DNA of 64,000 nt. It comes from Reticulitermes speratus. Lineage: Eukaryota; Arthropoda; Insecta; Blattodea; Rhinotermitidae. The notes under the pieces were generated by a model. It saw only the letters and a program-made list of their open reading frames with translations, was not told the origin of the DNA and did no database searches. The stretch lies in NCBI GenBank assembly GCA_021186555.1, contig JAJKFL010000014.1, positions 27,606,033-27,670,032 on the forward strand, in the 5' to 3' direction. Below are positions 12,124-23,024 of the stretch, piece after piece. Every line of letters begins with the position of its first letter. The first letter of the stretch is position 1. A program made the position numbers and the translations under genes.

Positions 12124-12492
12124 CACTATGTTTAGGAAGAAGCCACTAATTGTTTACGATTTATTTCCTGATACACGTTTCGGCCCTTCATGTGCTATTA
12201 TCAAGGAGTCACAACAATTACAAAGAGAAGTATATCCAGACTGTTAGTTGTTTTCGTTAAGGTGCAAACATAGATTTTTGAGCACAAACTGTCATTGTAA
12301 CTTTTATATTTTTAACATATTATTATATATTTTACACTGCATGTGCATAATTGGTGTGTGGATATCTACCGTGTTGCATTTTTATGTACTCTCTTTGTAA
12401 TTGCTGTGACGTCTTCGTAATGGCCTACGAAGGGCCGAAACATGTAGAAGGAAATAATAGTCAGTTAGGAGTTACTCCCTAAACACTGTGTA
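12124..12492. mobile_element. foldback element, about 110-bp arms
   Basis: The left arm 12124-12240 and right arm about 12385-12492 are imperfect inverted copies. Paired landmarks, each with its complement in the other arm, are CACTATGTTTAGG, TTATTTCCT, ACACGTTTCGGCCCTTC and CACAACAATTACAAAGAGA. The loop of about 145 bp is very AT-rich. The shared CGTTTCGG core recalls the other foldbacks in the window although the flanking arm sequence differs. No TSD was found. Confidence 0.75.
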
Positions 12493-12494
12493 TT

Positions 12495-13390
12495 TGTTGG
12501 TTTAATTTCTAATATTTCCTTACTAGTTTCTAAACATAAGCAGGCCAGGCATGACAGTGATACGAATTTAAAAGGGAGGTTTTTGTGACGTACTAATTAT
12601 GTAGATGTTCGCTGGGCACGGTTCGTCACTTATTGCTACAAGTGAGAGAAACCGTAGATTTAATGAATCGGGGAATTTGTGAGATATTAATAACTTGTTG
12701 CGAAATAGCAGTGACTGTTCTCAGTGACGTAAAAGTCATCATATAAGTCATATGTTTGTGCATGCCTTAGTCGAACTATGTCCGACCTGTTGCTACTAGT
12801 AGGAAGGCACACAAGATGTACTTCACGGGTTGGACAGCTACGAAAACATGTAAATGTGCTCCAGTAAACGATGAAATGTAACAAAGGAAAGCTTCCGCCT
12901 TACTGCTTTATGAAGTGCATTCCTCATATTAAGGAAGAACGCTAGTTTCCTGAACACGCACTGAGAACACCCAAATTCTCTATTCTAACAACAAATTATT
13001 GGAGCATCAAGATTGTTATGGGTGTTAATAGAAGACAATTCAAGCTGGCAAAGTTTGGTCATTACACCCTGCAATAAGAATAGCCGGTAACGACGCTGTT
13101 GTCTGGGATAGCAATTGCCGCATACTTGTGCAATAATGAATCAATATTACGGCTCCTTGAACACGATTCAGCTTGCTGTTTCAGGATTGCGACACGTCGT
13201 TTAGAGTGTCTGTGCTATCACGCTCTATTGTTCACTTTCCTTGGACAGTGAGAGGTTGGATTAATGTCAAATGTTTTTGCTATTGCAGTAACCTTCATGG
13301 GCCAAAATCGGCCAGAAGGATCAAAAAGTTGGCGAGGACACACGCAAGCACCGAACTTTTATTGCATTATCAGGAAAGGATCAACAGGCC
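12495..13390. other. unannotated stretch
   Basis: No gene or known repeat. The 122-codon open frame at 13173-13541 overlaps repeat E and is not protein-like. Confidence 0.5.
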
Positions 13391-13394
13391 TTGG

Positions 13395-13625
13395 TTTCAG
13401 AACCCGCGTATTAGTGATTTTAGACGCATTCGCATAAATAGCGAAAAGCGCCTATTGGCTTCGTCATGTCTGTCCGTCTGTCTGTCTGCTGTCCGCGTAT
13501 ATCAAAACGGCTCCCATTGGACGGATTTTCGTGAAATTTGATATTGGTGACTTTTACGAAAATCTGTTGAGAAACTAAAAATTTGGTTAACATCGGGCAA
13601 CAATGTCTGCCACTTTACATGAAGA
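13395..13625 (-). repeat. dispersed repeat E
   Basis: On the minus strand the recognisable order is TTTCGTAAAAGTCACC, GAAAATCCGTCCAATGGGAG, a run of GACAGACAGACGGACAGAC (about 13465-13485), ATGACGAAGCCAATAG, then GCGCTTTTCGCTATTTATGC. This is the best-preserved 3' part of the family in the window. It has no coding capacity and no obvious termini. Confidence 0.65.
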
Positions 13626-13687
13626 CGTAAGTAAACTTATGTGATTGAGAGCAGTAAAAATAGTAAGTGCACTCAAGAACAGACCAT

Positions 13688-13905
13688 TACGGCCCAGAGG
13701 AGGAGTATAGGTATAGCTGTACTCTTCTTTAACCTTGACGATAGATGGGGTGGATGGTCCACGCCACGCCCCGGCCGCTTTACGCCCGGGAAAGAGACCT
13801 TTTACCCATTGTACAGGAGGCTGGGTGGGCCCCAGACCCGGTCTGGTCGGGTGCGGAAAATCTCACCCCCACCGGGATTCGATCCCCAAACAGTACGAAA
13901 TATTT
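13688..13905 (-). mobile_element. SINE-A copy
   Basis: Minus orientation. Tail side at 13688 (GAGTATAGGTATAGC), then the complement of the family body: CTTTAACCTTG, CCCCGGCCGCTTTACGCCCG, CCATTGTACAGGAGGCTGGG and CCCGGTCTGG. The B-box region CCGGGATTCGATCCC lies at 13870-13890. The A-box half of the head is lost beyond 13905. Confidence 0.85.
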
Positions 13906-13909
13906 TGTA

Positions 13910-14485
13910 GCTCAACAACAGCGCAAAGGAAGCCCATTGTTGCGTTTTAGTGGCAACACTCAGCAGTTTTATATAGTTGACAGCTACGTTTAGGTCAACC
14001 ACAATAAAAATGGAACGCATTATTGCGTTTCCATGGCAACAGTTGTTACGCGAACGCGCTACAATATTATGTTCTACGTACATTGTTTATCTTGTATTTG
14101 TGGTACTTTGTATATGAAGCTGATTTTTAAGTTGCAAAGTTTTGTGCTTGTTAACCAGTGTTACTGTGCATTTGAACCTCATAAAACACAAGAAACGCAT
14201 TCTGAAAGGAATATGTTTCTGGTTATACGAGCTCAGTTTTACGTACGTGTATATTAAGTTATCTTGTTTTATTAGTCCTTGCATTAGACATAACAGTACG
14301 TATACTGTCGAAACATATAACATCTTTCTGTTTCACATTTTATGCTTTTAAATTAGCTTTACTGTATTTTAGGTCCTCATAAAACACGGGGGAAAAACCT
14401 GATAGGAATAACAGTCACTGTTATACTTGCGCGCGAAATTTTATACGATTACTACAGAAGATCAGCATATGCATAACAATTATAA
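13910..14485. other. unannotated stretch
   Basis: Nothing recognised. Confidence 0.5.
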
Positions 14486-14489
14486 CTGT

Positions 14490-14615
14490 AGCTCACTCAG
14501 TATGGGAACTAGGCTACGAGCTGAACGACCACAGAATCGGTGTTCGATTCCTGGCTCGGGCGGGTATTTTTCTCTTCCAACGCCAGTCCGGACCGATTGT
14601 GGGTCTACTTGTTTT
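14490..14615 (+). mobile_element. SINE-A head, degraded
   Basis: The plus-strand head TAGCTCACTCAGTATGGGAACTAG-like region is followed by GGCTACGAGCTGAACGACC, a B box (GTTCGATTCC), TCTTCCAACGCCAGTCCGGACCG and TGTGGGTCTAC. These match the first half of the SINE-A order. The body beyond about 14615 is not recognisable. Confidence 0.55.
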
Positions 14616-14867
14616 GCTAGACAGTCAGTGCAAGCCCGGAGCAGTACATCCAGACTACCAAGGCTCATACTGGGCTGTAGTGCCAGTCCGTTACTTGTTA
14701 GTAGCAACGGCAGTATAAATAGCATTGGTCTCAACGTCACTGTGCGATCCTGAGTCAGTTATTTCACCTCGCATCCTCACAACTTGACCCTCTTATAAAT
14801 CTCTTTCATGTGTAATTTACTGAGCCGAGTTCTTACTACTTTAGTACGTTACATACACGAATAGCGT
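14616..14867. other. unannotated short stretch
   Basis: Nothing recognised. Confidence 0.4.
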
Positions 14868-14932
14868 CGCAGGAGATACTGTCTCCCATTGATAATAGTG
14901 TAACACTAATGCTGGGAGACAGGTCGTCTCCT
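14868..14932. repeat. short hairpin
   Basis: GGAGATACTGTCTCCCA and its imperfect complement TGGGAGACAGGTCGTCTCC face each other across about 27 bp. The right arm abuts the TSD of the SINE-C copy. This could be a small MITE relic or chance. Confidence 0.45.
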
Positions 14933-15242
14933 GTGACATAGCTGTCATAAAGCAATCCCATTACAGGCCTGGACAGGCCCTTAGGGTTCCAGGAGGTTGA
15001 GGCTCCCAGATTTCTAGACAATCGGCACATGAAGGTGGTAAGGTTGTCAGCCCTACGCACCAGCCGCCTTTACTCCCCAGGAAAGATTCCTGGTACTCAT
15101 TTCTGTTAGAGGCTGAGTCGACCCCAGGGCCATAACGATTATGTCAATGAAAAATTCCAGTGACACCATCGGGAATCGAACCCGCGACGTTCCGGCTTGT
15201 AGCGCAGTGCCTCAACCAATTGCGCCACCGCGTGACATAGCT
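14933..15242 (-). mobile_element. SINE-C copy with 11-bp TSD
   Basis: GTGACATAGCT is repeated at 14933-14943 and 15232-15242, fixing the element at 14944-15231. On the minus strand the head has the A-box GGTGGCGCAATTGGTTGAGG and B-box GCGGGTTCGATTCCCG. It differs from the SINE-A and SINE-B heads. The body still contains a GGGGAGTAAAGGCGGC segment and a GGCCCTGGGGTCGACTC segment resembling the SINE-A body, so SINE-A and SINE-C may share a core and differ in head. No poly-A tail. Confidence 0.85.
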
Positions 15243-15244
15243 AG

Positions 15245-17035
15245 CATACTGTACGTAATTAGCCTAAGCACGCCACTGTTTTTCCATCGGTTTGTCGTTC
15301 ATTTACATGGCAATAATATAAGAGTGGAGTTACTTAGGATAGCACTACCTAATAGCAGCAATAAATGACATTAAAATGCGTGTTTAATTGGTATTTTGTG
15401 TCGAGCATTGCTAGAAAAGATTTACCTCTGATTCGCGTAGCAGCATTGTTTGTTCTATGAAGCTGACTTTTTAAACACTTTGAAACATTTAGCCTGCGTT
15501 TAGAGGATAAAATGAAAATAAACACCGATCAAATAGTAAAGAACAGAACAGCAGTGTTCCTTTGCCGAAAGAGCATACATTTAGAGCTGTCTTTCCAGAA
15601 GTTTTAAAGTTCATAGCGTACATATTTAAGGAACTCGTGACGTTGAAGTGTCCCTCTACAGTTGCCCTATAATGTATAAGAATGGATCAGTGGAATGGTT
15701 ATTTGTAGTTAAAGGCGAGAACTGTTAAATTTTTCCATTGAATTTTCAAAGGGTGCGCCGCTGTTTGTGAAACTGTCAACGTGAAACTGCAATACTTGAC
15801 CATCATGTGCGCAAGATGCACGCTGTTGAGTTTAGAAAACACGGAAGAATGTCTCCTAGGTCATACCCGCCCATAGTGTGCAGCGGAGAAATAGAGAACT
15901 GTCCGTGATATGTGCTAGAACAGGATGTTTGGGTTTGACAGATGGTGGGTGATGCTGCGAAGTTAGAAACTCTTTAGTAATAGTGACAACCTTGTCCTGG
16001 GTCAATGGCCTGAGCGACCGACATGAGACTTCACTTCCGGTACCGCGAAACTTGGCAACGTTAGACGGCATAAGGAGTATTGCGAAACGTGATGGTGCTG
16101 ATAGCCGTACTCTACATGTAAACCCAAGCACGTTATCTGTAACTCCAACCCTCGAGTTCGTTCTTGTATTGCCACGTGTGGGTTGTGAGGCATCTCAACG
16201 TGTACAGAGATTTAAAAAACGGCACTTGTAGACAGACACACCAGTTAATGCCACGGTATAGAATATTTATGAAGAAAATGGTTCTTCCTGCGTGTGTGGA
16301 CCCCCACCCCTTTGAACTGTGTCCTAAGTGAATTAAATCCAGTTCACTCTTTCACATCCTATTTAAGTTATGTTAGTATTATCCTACCTTTTACACCTGG
16401 GACGTAAGGTGATCTCTTCGTTTGAGGTTTTCAGATTAAAATTTATTCATTTTTATTTCTACCTAGCACGCAGTACGTTGCGCCCGCTTTATCTTTCTTA
16501 ATTTATTCACCAAAATTGTAAGTGAAGAATATAAATTTCGTACTTTTCATTATATAATTGTATCCATTTATTTTATGGTTTCGTCTTTTAAGTCCGATTA
16601 AGGTCAATTTTAGTCGTTTCTTCCTCAAGTAATTCCGGACACCTTTCCCGGACTCAAGATTTCCCCGTTAACATCTGGAACTGATATGTTTTCGCTGTGC
16701 TGCAGGTGTATGGGACTCATCGATCTGAACTAGCGGACAGAATGTCGCCGTCGCACGCGTTTAACTAACGAGATAAGCTTTTGTTTCCTGTATGGAAAAA
16801 TCGAATATATATTTCTTCCGGCGATTTGGAAGGTTATTCCTTATTTCTAGTTTACAAGGCCACCGTGTTCGTTTTAACACATTTCAGGTTCCAAGGCTTT
16901 GGTTTGCAGTCGTGAGGGGTACACTGGAGCCGAGGAGCTGATATACGAGTAGGTCGGAATTGAGCTCTGCGGCTCTTTTCCCATTCATTTTCCCAGCTTT
17001 TAGGGCCACAGACCTGAGTCCCGAATTGTAGTTAG
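15245..17035. other. unannotated stretch
   Basis: I see no gene or recognisable repeat in about 1.8 kb. Overlapping open frames near 15856-16231 have no protein-like motif. Confidence 0.5.
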
Positions 17036-17040
17036 TTCCT

Positions 17041-17044
17041 CTTC

Positions 17045-17092
<48 letters not shown>

Positions 17093-17115
17093 ATATATAT
17101 ATATATATATATATA
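17041..17115. repeat. compound microsatellite (CT)n-(AT)n
   Basis: About 49 bp of CT repeats with one G interruption near 17057 run directly into about 25 bp of AT repeats ending at 17115. A T-run and then the tail end of a SINE-B copy follow at once. Confidence 0.95.
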
Positions 17116-17120
17116 ATACT

Positions 17121-17371
17121 TTTTTTTTACAGTGGCTCAACAGCCCCTAGTGGGCCTCATTATCGAGGCTTCACGATCACACTCAGACACACAACACTCG
17201 GTAGGACTCCTCTGGACGAGTGATCAGCCCCTCGCAGAGACCTCTACCTGACAACAAACAACACTTACAAGAGACAGACATCCATGCCGCCGGCGGGATT
17301 CAAACCCGCAATCCAAGCAAGTGAGCGGCCGTGTACCCACGCCTTAGACCGCGCGGCCACTGGGATCGGCT
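17121..17371 (-). mobile_element. SINE-B copy
   Basis: Minus orientation, nearly full length. The tail side at 17121 lies against the AT microsatellite. The head ending at 17371 reads GCCGATCCCAGTGGCCGCGC, with B-box GGGTTTGAATCCCGCC (one change from consensus). The GTTGTCAGGTAGAGG and ACTCGTCCAGAGGAGTCC body blocks are intact. A TSD cannot be judged because of the microsatellite. Confidence 0.9.
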
Positions 17372-17374
17372 GTT

Positions 17375-18865
17375 GTGTATATAACTATCGTACACTTACT
17401 GATGATCATACTACATCCGTAATACATATCCATAATTCGGTACAGTTGGCGCTTGTTCTTACATTTATCGTGATTTTCTGTAGTCTCCAGGCGATTGTTG
17501 GGATTCGTACCTGAAACTAGATGTCACTGCTTTCCAAATTATTATCTAACCGTCAATCGTAGTCGTTTTAAATCTGATTGTACAAAGTTGGAACAGCGTC
17601 ATTAAGTAATACGACGATGATGAAGACTTTATGGTTATGCTTTTGACGTATGTGCTTCAGCTGCGACTCGCTCTGTTTATGCTAACTATTATTCGTTGTA
17701 TGTTTTGTGTAATAATACAGTTGTTTACGTGGCTCGTAGCACCTCTGTTGGTGATAACGACGATAATGCATATACTAAGGCCGCACACGCAAAATTAGCC
17801 TATCTGGCAACGAGCGTAGCAGACATGTCATCATTCGGTATTGTATTTATTTTATGTAATCAGGTCGAATGTGATAAGTTACCGTCTGTTACGTAATACA
17901 GATACCAGTGTGACTATCATCTGATGCCGAATTCTGCAGCCGAAAATTGCGAATAATAATAGTAGTGCATTAGATGTATCACGCAGCAAGAAAATTTAGT
18001 TTATACGTTACAGTAAGTACTCACAGTTCTTATTACAGAAACCAGCTGGTTCGTGCCGTTCAGGGAAATAATTGCTCTTTGTTATGATAATCGTACGAAA
18101 CGCATAACTACACGTTGTTGGGAAAGTACAGACTTTTGAATGTTAAAGCACGTTCTACGTATTCTTATTACGTCTGTCGTTGACAGTGTTAATGATGTTG
18201 TCTGACATCAAAATGTCATTCATTCAGTTACGAATGTAGTAGTAATCTCATACTGGGGTTAGAGTATTTTCGAATAGCATACAGCAAATAGAAGTGTCTG
18301 CAAAAGTGTTAGTAGTGTGTAAGAATATATTTTTATCCGTATTCACTCCTTATATAAGTTACAAGTGTGGACAAGCAAGAGGAGTAAAGTTATGTAAAAT
18401 GTAGAATGTTCGGAGTTCGATAACCCAAGAAATAAATATAAGTCACTTTCTCTGTACTTTCTACTTCTGTTTCTGACAGTTCATCTTGCCCTATGCTTGT
18501 TTTCTGCTTACTCAAAAGCATTGGGAGGTGTGGCAATCGTTTGGACATATTTAATTCTCTACCCACCGATTACTTCGCTTCATCAGTACCGACTTGCATC
18601 ACAGTAGTCGTTGCAGCGAGTAACTTTAAACGCATTCCGCAATCTCCTCTCTAGTTAAATAGGTCGTTGACACCTGCCAAGCTTTCCGATACGGAATGTG
18701 GCGGTGTAAAGGAAACGGTGGTATTCTAGAACACCACTTCTTACACTTCAGATTTTGCGGACCGATACTGAAGCGTAACAAGACAGGCAGTGTGCGTATA
18801 ACGTAAGATTAAAGCGCGTTCGCGGAACCATTTTTGCCATGGAAAACAATAAGTGTTACATATTC
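17375..18865. other. unannotated stretch
   Basis: Nothing recognised in about 1.5 kb. Confidence 0.5.
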
Positions 18866-18870
18866 TGAAT

Positions 18871-18879
18871 GTGTGTGTG

Positions 18880-18923
<44 letters not shown>
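18871..18923. repeat. (GT)n microsatellite
   Basis: About 26 GT units with one TT interruption near 18880. Confidence 0.97.
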
Positions 18924-18925
<2 letters not shown>

Positions 18926-19039
18926 CCTTAGTTATCCAGCACCCAAAGCGCATGTACCGTATTATAGTGTCATCTGTGGCCTGTCTGGCTCTACCATATT
19001 TTTCCACATTATCACATAAACAGCACGATTTTCGGAAAA

Positions 19040-19368
19040 ACGTTATTGAACATAAAATGTGTGTTTTGATTTTCTCTACAACTTTTGTCTGAAACATTTC
19101 TCGTTGTAAGAAGCATTTAGCGAGATATTATCATAAATGTACCTAGGTTGTCATGTAAAGTACCCGTTATTCTTGACAGATTTTAATGAAACTTGAATTA
19201 TTTCGACATATTTTCGAAAAATACGCAAATAACAAATTTCGTGAAAATCCGTTCAGTGGGAGCCGAGTTCCATGCGGGCGGACAGACAGGGAGACGGACA
19301 GACAGGCAGACATGACGAAGCTAAATAATAGCTTTTTGCCATTTTGCGAACGCGCCTATAAATCGCGA
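19040..19368 (+). repeat. dispersed repeat E, longest copy
   Basis: The longest representative in the window. In order: CTACAACTTTTGTCTGAAAC, GAAGCATTTAGCGAG, AAGTACCCGTTATTC, AAATTTCGTGAAAATCCG, TTCAGTGGGAGCCGAG, then tandem GGACAGACAGG/GACAGACAGG units (19280-19310), ATGACGAAGCTAAATAATAG, and CGAACGCGCCTATAAA. Its 3' edge abuts a SINE-A tail at 19371. No ORF. The conserved order across five loci shows a real repeat family. Confidence 0.7.
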
Positions 19369-19370
19369 CG

Positions 19371-19637
19371 AAAGGTAAATGTACGGGTAAAGGTTTTTCT
19401 GTATCTAACACCACACTGTGAAGGGATATTAGCGTCGGCGCTAGATGGAGGTGAAATGTCGGCTTCACGCCCCGGCCGCTTTACCGCCGTGGGAATAGCC
19501 CTCCCGTACCCATTGGATAGGAAGCTGGGTGTGCCCCAGAGCTGGTTGTATGCTTTGGAAGGAGAGCGAAATCTGCTACCTCTGCCGGGAATCTAACTCT
19601 AGTTCCTCGGTCTGCGAACAAGTACCCAGTCTGTGGT
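19371..19637 (-). mobile_element. SINE-A copy
   Basis: Minus orientation. The tail AAAGGTAAATGTACGG is followed by the complements of GGCGCTAGATGGAGGTGA, the CCCCGGCCGCTTTACC box, CCCATTGGATAGGAAGCTGGG and the GCCGGGAATC B-box region. The head is degraded beyond 19600. Confidence 0.8.
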
Positions 19638-19656
19638 AATGAATTAAACTTTAATG

Positions 19657-19947
19657 AATCATAAACTTACTGCTGCAGTGGAGTCTATTTACGTGATCAG
19701 CCATGTGAAAACGGAGTTCGTATGCAGTGTTTCGGAGGCTATCTCTGTCTCCATCATCAAGGGTTGATATGTTGACTGATACTTTATAATTACAACGTAA
19801 GACCGTATCACTGATCATACATCAACACCTGGTGATGGACACAGAGACAGCCTCCCAGACAGTGGTTACGCATTCGTTTTCACGCTGCTGGTCACAAGAG
19901 AAAATACTCCACTGCTTTAGTCTCCGTGGAAGGTTTAAATCATAAAC
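19657..19947. mobile_element. foldback element FB4 with 10-bp TSD
   Basis: AATCATAAAC is repeated at 19657-19666 and 19938-19947. Between them (19667-19937) two imperfect inverted arms of about 110 bp meet. Paired landmarks are CTGCAGTGGAGT / CACTGCTTTAG, GTGAAAACGGAGTTCG / CGCATTCGTTTTCAC, TGTTTCGGAGGC / GCCTCCCAGACAG and CTCCATCATCAAGG / CCTGGTGATGGA. The loop is about 40 bp. The GTTTCGGAGG...CATC order matches the core seen in other foldbacks. Confidence 0.85.
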
Positions 19948-20056
19948 ATAGAAATGTCAAAGTAGAATAGTGACATGGGCTAATAATCAGCATGATTATG
20001 AACTAATTGCCGATGTTTATGTTTTCGGATTGAACTAGGACTGCTTTAGGGTAGGT

Positions 20057-20324
20057 ATGGTTTATGTATGCCGATCCCAGTGGCCGCGCGGTCTAAGGCG
20101 TGGGTCTGCGGCCGCTCGCTTACTTGGATTGTGGCATGGATGTCTGTCTCTTGTGAGTGTTGTGTGTTGTCAGGTAGAGGTCTCTGCGACGAGCTGGTCC
20201 CTCGTCCAGAGGAGTCCTACCGAGTGTGGTGTGTCTAAAATGTGATCGTGAAGCCTCGAACAAAGAAGCGGCCTAGGCCCCCTAGGTGCTGTCGAGCCAT
20301 TGGGAAAAAAATGATTTATGTATG
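20057..20324 (+). mobile_element. SINE-B copy with 14-bp TSD
   Basis: ATGGTTTATGTATG (20057-20070) and ATGATTTATGTATG (20311-20324) form a TSD with one mismatch; the element is 20071-20310. The tRNA-Leu-like head is intact through GTGGCCGCGCGGTCTAAGGC. The B-box and its GGGTTCGAATCC are deleted: the sequence jumps from GGATTGTGG to the GATGTCTGTC body. Confidence 0.92.
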
Positions 20325-20329
20325 TATGT

Positions 20330-21235
20330 GTTTCATCTACAGCAAAATTTACTCAATTAAGAAGTTGTAAAATGTCTTTAGAAGTGCCACAATAACACAT
20401 TCTGAGGTAACGTACGTTGACGTTTATCGACAATAGCTGTTCACTGTTGAACGTACGAAACATTGTTTCGCCTAATATTTCGCGGCCCGATGAAAATGTT
20501 CACGGCCCGATGTTTGATTAACACTGTCCTAAACGCTTGTAACCGTGGTTAACTTGTAGTGCTAGTATTGTGTTCGACACTTTGCATTATCGTAAGACGT
20601 ACGGGGTGACTCTAAAGGAGTCTGCCAAACTTCCTAGGTACAGTAATCAAGAGATTTTGGACAAAAGAAAGAGCTCTTTAACATTGGTTCACTTCGGAAA
20701 CTTTAAGGGTTTGGGCAGTTTGAAAGACAAACACATATCAGAAATGTCACAGTAAGTTCACTGTGAAACTGTTGCGTGCTTTATTTAATAATGAAAGTGT
20801 TACAAAACCTTAAAAATGGCCAAGTTCGACTTGGATTCGTATTTTAACACAGTTTTGCCAACCATTTCAATAATGTACCGTGCAGAGAAGTGCATTCAAG
20901 TCGCAGACGGACTGTCATTGCCATTATTTTCAGATTTTGAATCAGTGTATTATATTGATCTGTTAGAACAATGACCATCAAAATACAGTACTCGTACAAT
21001 CGCCATTCTGTTCAAGCCCGACATGTTTCGATTGGGAAGGCCATAATCAAGTGTGGCACTGTAATAGTGGCGTGAGATATTACAGGCTTACGTCATAAGC
21101 CATAACCATTTAGGTCCAGTACATATACAACGAAATTATAATTATGAAACTACCTTAAAATATATTTCAAAATCCACAACTGTTCTCTGGCAGCTCATGA
21201 AATTCATGTATACAGTCTTGTCTAACTAACTAAAT
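20330..21235. other. unannotated stretch
   Basis: No gene recognised. Two GCGGCCCGATG/ACGGCCCGATG repeats near 20480-20515, with an inverted CAGTGTTAATC at about 20517-20527, hint at one end of an old hAT-like element. The other end was not found. Confidence 0.4.
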
Positions 21236-21239
21236 AACT

Positions 21240-21704
21240 AACTAACCAACTAAGTCCATGGAGCAGAGTCCTTCTTTAGAAGCTAACAGGTACTTAACTA
21301 GTCAAGAAATTCTCCACATTTTATAGAACCCGAAAATTTATTACCGCATTCAGAAGCGCCCGCCACCTGTCCCTATCTTGACCCAGATCAATCCAATCTA
21401 TGCCTTCTCATCCACTGCTTGAAGATCCATTTTAATATTATTTTCCCATCTATGTCTAGGTCTTTGAAGTGGTCTGTTTCCGTCAGGTCTCCCCACCAAA
21501 ATCTTATACGCCACATGCCTCACCCATCTCATTCTTATTGATTTGACCACCCAATGGTGAGGAGTACAGATCATAAAGCTCTTCGTTGTGTAGTCTTCTC
21601 CACTCCCCTGTTACCTCGTCCCTCTTAGCCCCAAATGTCTTCCTCAGCACCCTTTTTCTAACACCCTCAGCTACTGCTTGCATCTTACCAAAGGAACAGT
21701 CCAA
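21240..21704 (-). mobile_element. non-LTR retrotransposon 3' end with UTR
   Basis: On the minus strand from 21704, a frame gives VLRKTFGAKRDEVTGEWRRL then HNEELYDLYSSP, the conserved post-reverse-transcriptase segment of insect non-LTR ORFs. It is followed in other frames by MRWVRHVA, GNRPLQRPRHRWE-NNIKMDLQAV and IDLGQDRDRWRA-like pieces. The 3' UTR runs to about 21240 and matches 57290-57450. Several frameshifts show it is dead. The plus-strand repeat F begins exactly where this fragment begins. Confidence 0.85.
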
Positions 21705-21930
21705 ACCTGAGGCCTTGTGGGATGTTTCGTAACATCATAAGTTTTTACCGCGAGGAGTTGCTAGCACCTCGCCGAATCCCCAAGCTGGAGGAACACCACT
21801 TGTCGGCTGTTGGCGAGTGCTTATTCAATGTATTCGCAGCTACCCTCCATATCTGGAGGTCGTTCCTGTATCAGCAACCTGAGGACGCACCATGCTCTGG
21901 TGACAGAGACCCACTTATCACAGTCTTGTA
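21705..21930 (+). repeat. dispersed repeat F, copy 2
   Basis: Aligns with 4945-5172. A 135-codon open frame starts at 21722, but the copy at 4945 does not keep it open, so I do not call a gene. Translated pieces such as KLEEHHLSAVGECLFN and FAATLHI resemble hypothetical insect proteins that I believe derive from a repeat. It directly abuts the LINE fragment on its left. Confidence 0.65.
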
Positions 21931-22360
21931 TTTCACGAATCTTTATAACACCACTGTAGGAGCATTTCGGCTCTTAAATTTGTTGCCCAGCCCATGGCGC
22001 AAGTTTGCGGTTAATGACCTTCAGTTGTTACTTTCTTGGTCCAAATCATATGTACTGTCCCAGTTGTCAAATGTAAGTAATTTCATGTTTGTGATTGAGC
22101 GTCCCGTGTTATTGTTCTGTGCGTATTGACGTGTGGTTGTTTTCGGGCAGTCTGCACGCACAGATGCGCAGTTTTAGGAAACGTAAATTATATACGACGC
22201 GACAAAGCCGGTCGTTATGTAGGTGAAGGCTGCAGCAGGTAAGCTGTTTTTTTATTTGACACCAACAGGATCAGTGATGCTTCTAGGGCAGCAGTGTGCG
22301 AATTTTTAATGCTTTGGTAGGTCAGCACTTCTGAATTTCCATTATTATTAGTATGTTTGT
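21931..22360. other. unannotated stretch
   Basis: Nothing recognised. Confidence 0.45.
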
Positions 22361-22362
22361 AG

Positions 22363-22655
22363 GAACCGAGGTAGCGCAGTCAGTATAGCGACTAGCTACA
22401 GGCTGTATTGTCCGGGGTTCGAATACCGGCAGGGTCAAGAAGTTCTGTCTTCTCCAAAACTGTCCAGACCGGCTGTGGGCCCACATCAGCTTCCTATTCA
22501 ATGGATACCGGGGTTCTTTCCCGCGGGTAAAGAGGCCGGGGCGTGAAGTTGACCGCTCACTTCCATCTAATGCGGAGGTTAAGAATGAGTGGAGCTATAT
22601 TTCTGCTCCCCCTGTATGCCTTCATGACGTGGACAGAGAAAATTTTACCTTTTTA
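22363..22655 (+). mobile_element. SINE-A copy, full length
   Basis: The head GGTAGCGCAGTCAGTATAGC and B-box GGGGTTCGAATACCGG are followed by TCCAGACCGGCTGTGGGCC, CCTATTCAATGGATACCGGG, GGGTAAAGAGGCCGGGGCGT and GCGGAGGTTAAGAATGAGTG. It ends in a TTTTACCTTTTT tail. A TSD is not clear. Confidence 0.92.
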
Positions 22656-23024
22656 TGTATTTTTAGTACAGTTAAATGTAACAATTACATTATTAGCATG
22701 TAGGACAGTGTTAAAGTATCCATTATTCATGTTTCTCCTAATGTTGCTGACTGCCTGTAGCATACTAGAGGAGTCAGATCCAGGAAGACGATCTCCAGTT
22801 CTTACTTGTTAGTTCATTCTATAAATTTTTGTTCGTAAGATGTCTGCACAGTTTTGTTGTTGAGTGCTTCTTAAATAGTTTCTTACTTGTACAGGTAGGC
22901 ATACTTCCACTCATTGGTTTGTATGTAAATATGAGGAAAATTGAAGAATCCTCTTCTGGGATCAAACTATTATCTCTTAGAAATTTACTAACCTTGCGGA
23001 GGACCGGCTGCCTTCAGCTGCATC
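22656..23024. other. unannotated stretch
   Basis: Nothing recognised. Confidence 0.4.

Noticed and set aside
18741-19097. 118-codon frame with a long His-Thr run
   Set aside because: Produced by the (GT)n microsatellite.
20470-20530. hAT element end (CAGTGTTAATC, inverted)
   Set aside because: Only one terminus seen and no flanking 8-bp duplication.
21722-22129. 135-codon open frame as a gene
   Set aside because: Most of it lies in repeat F, whose other copy is not open; no conserved domain is visible.
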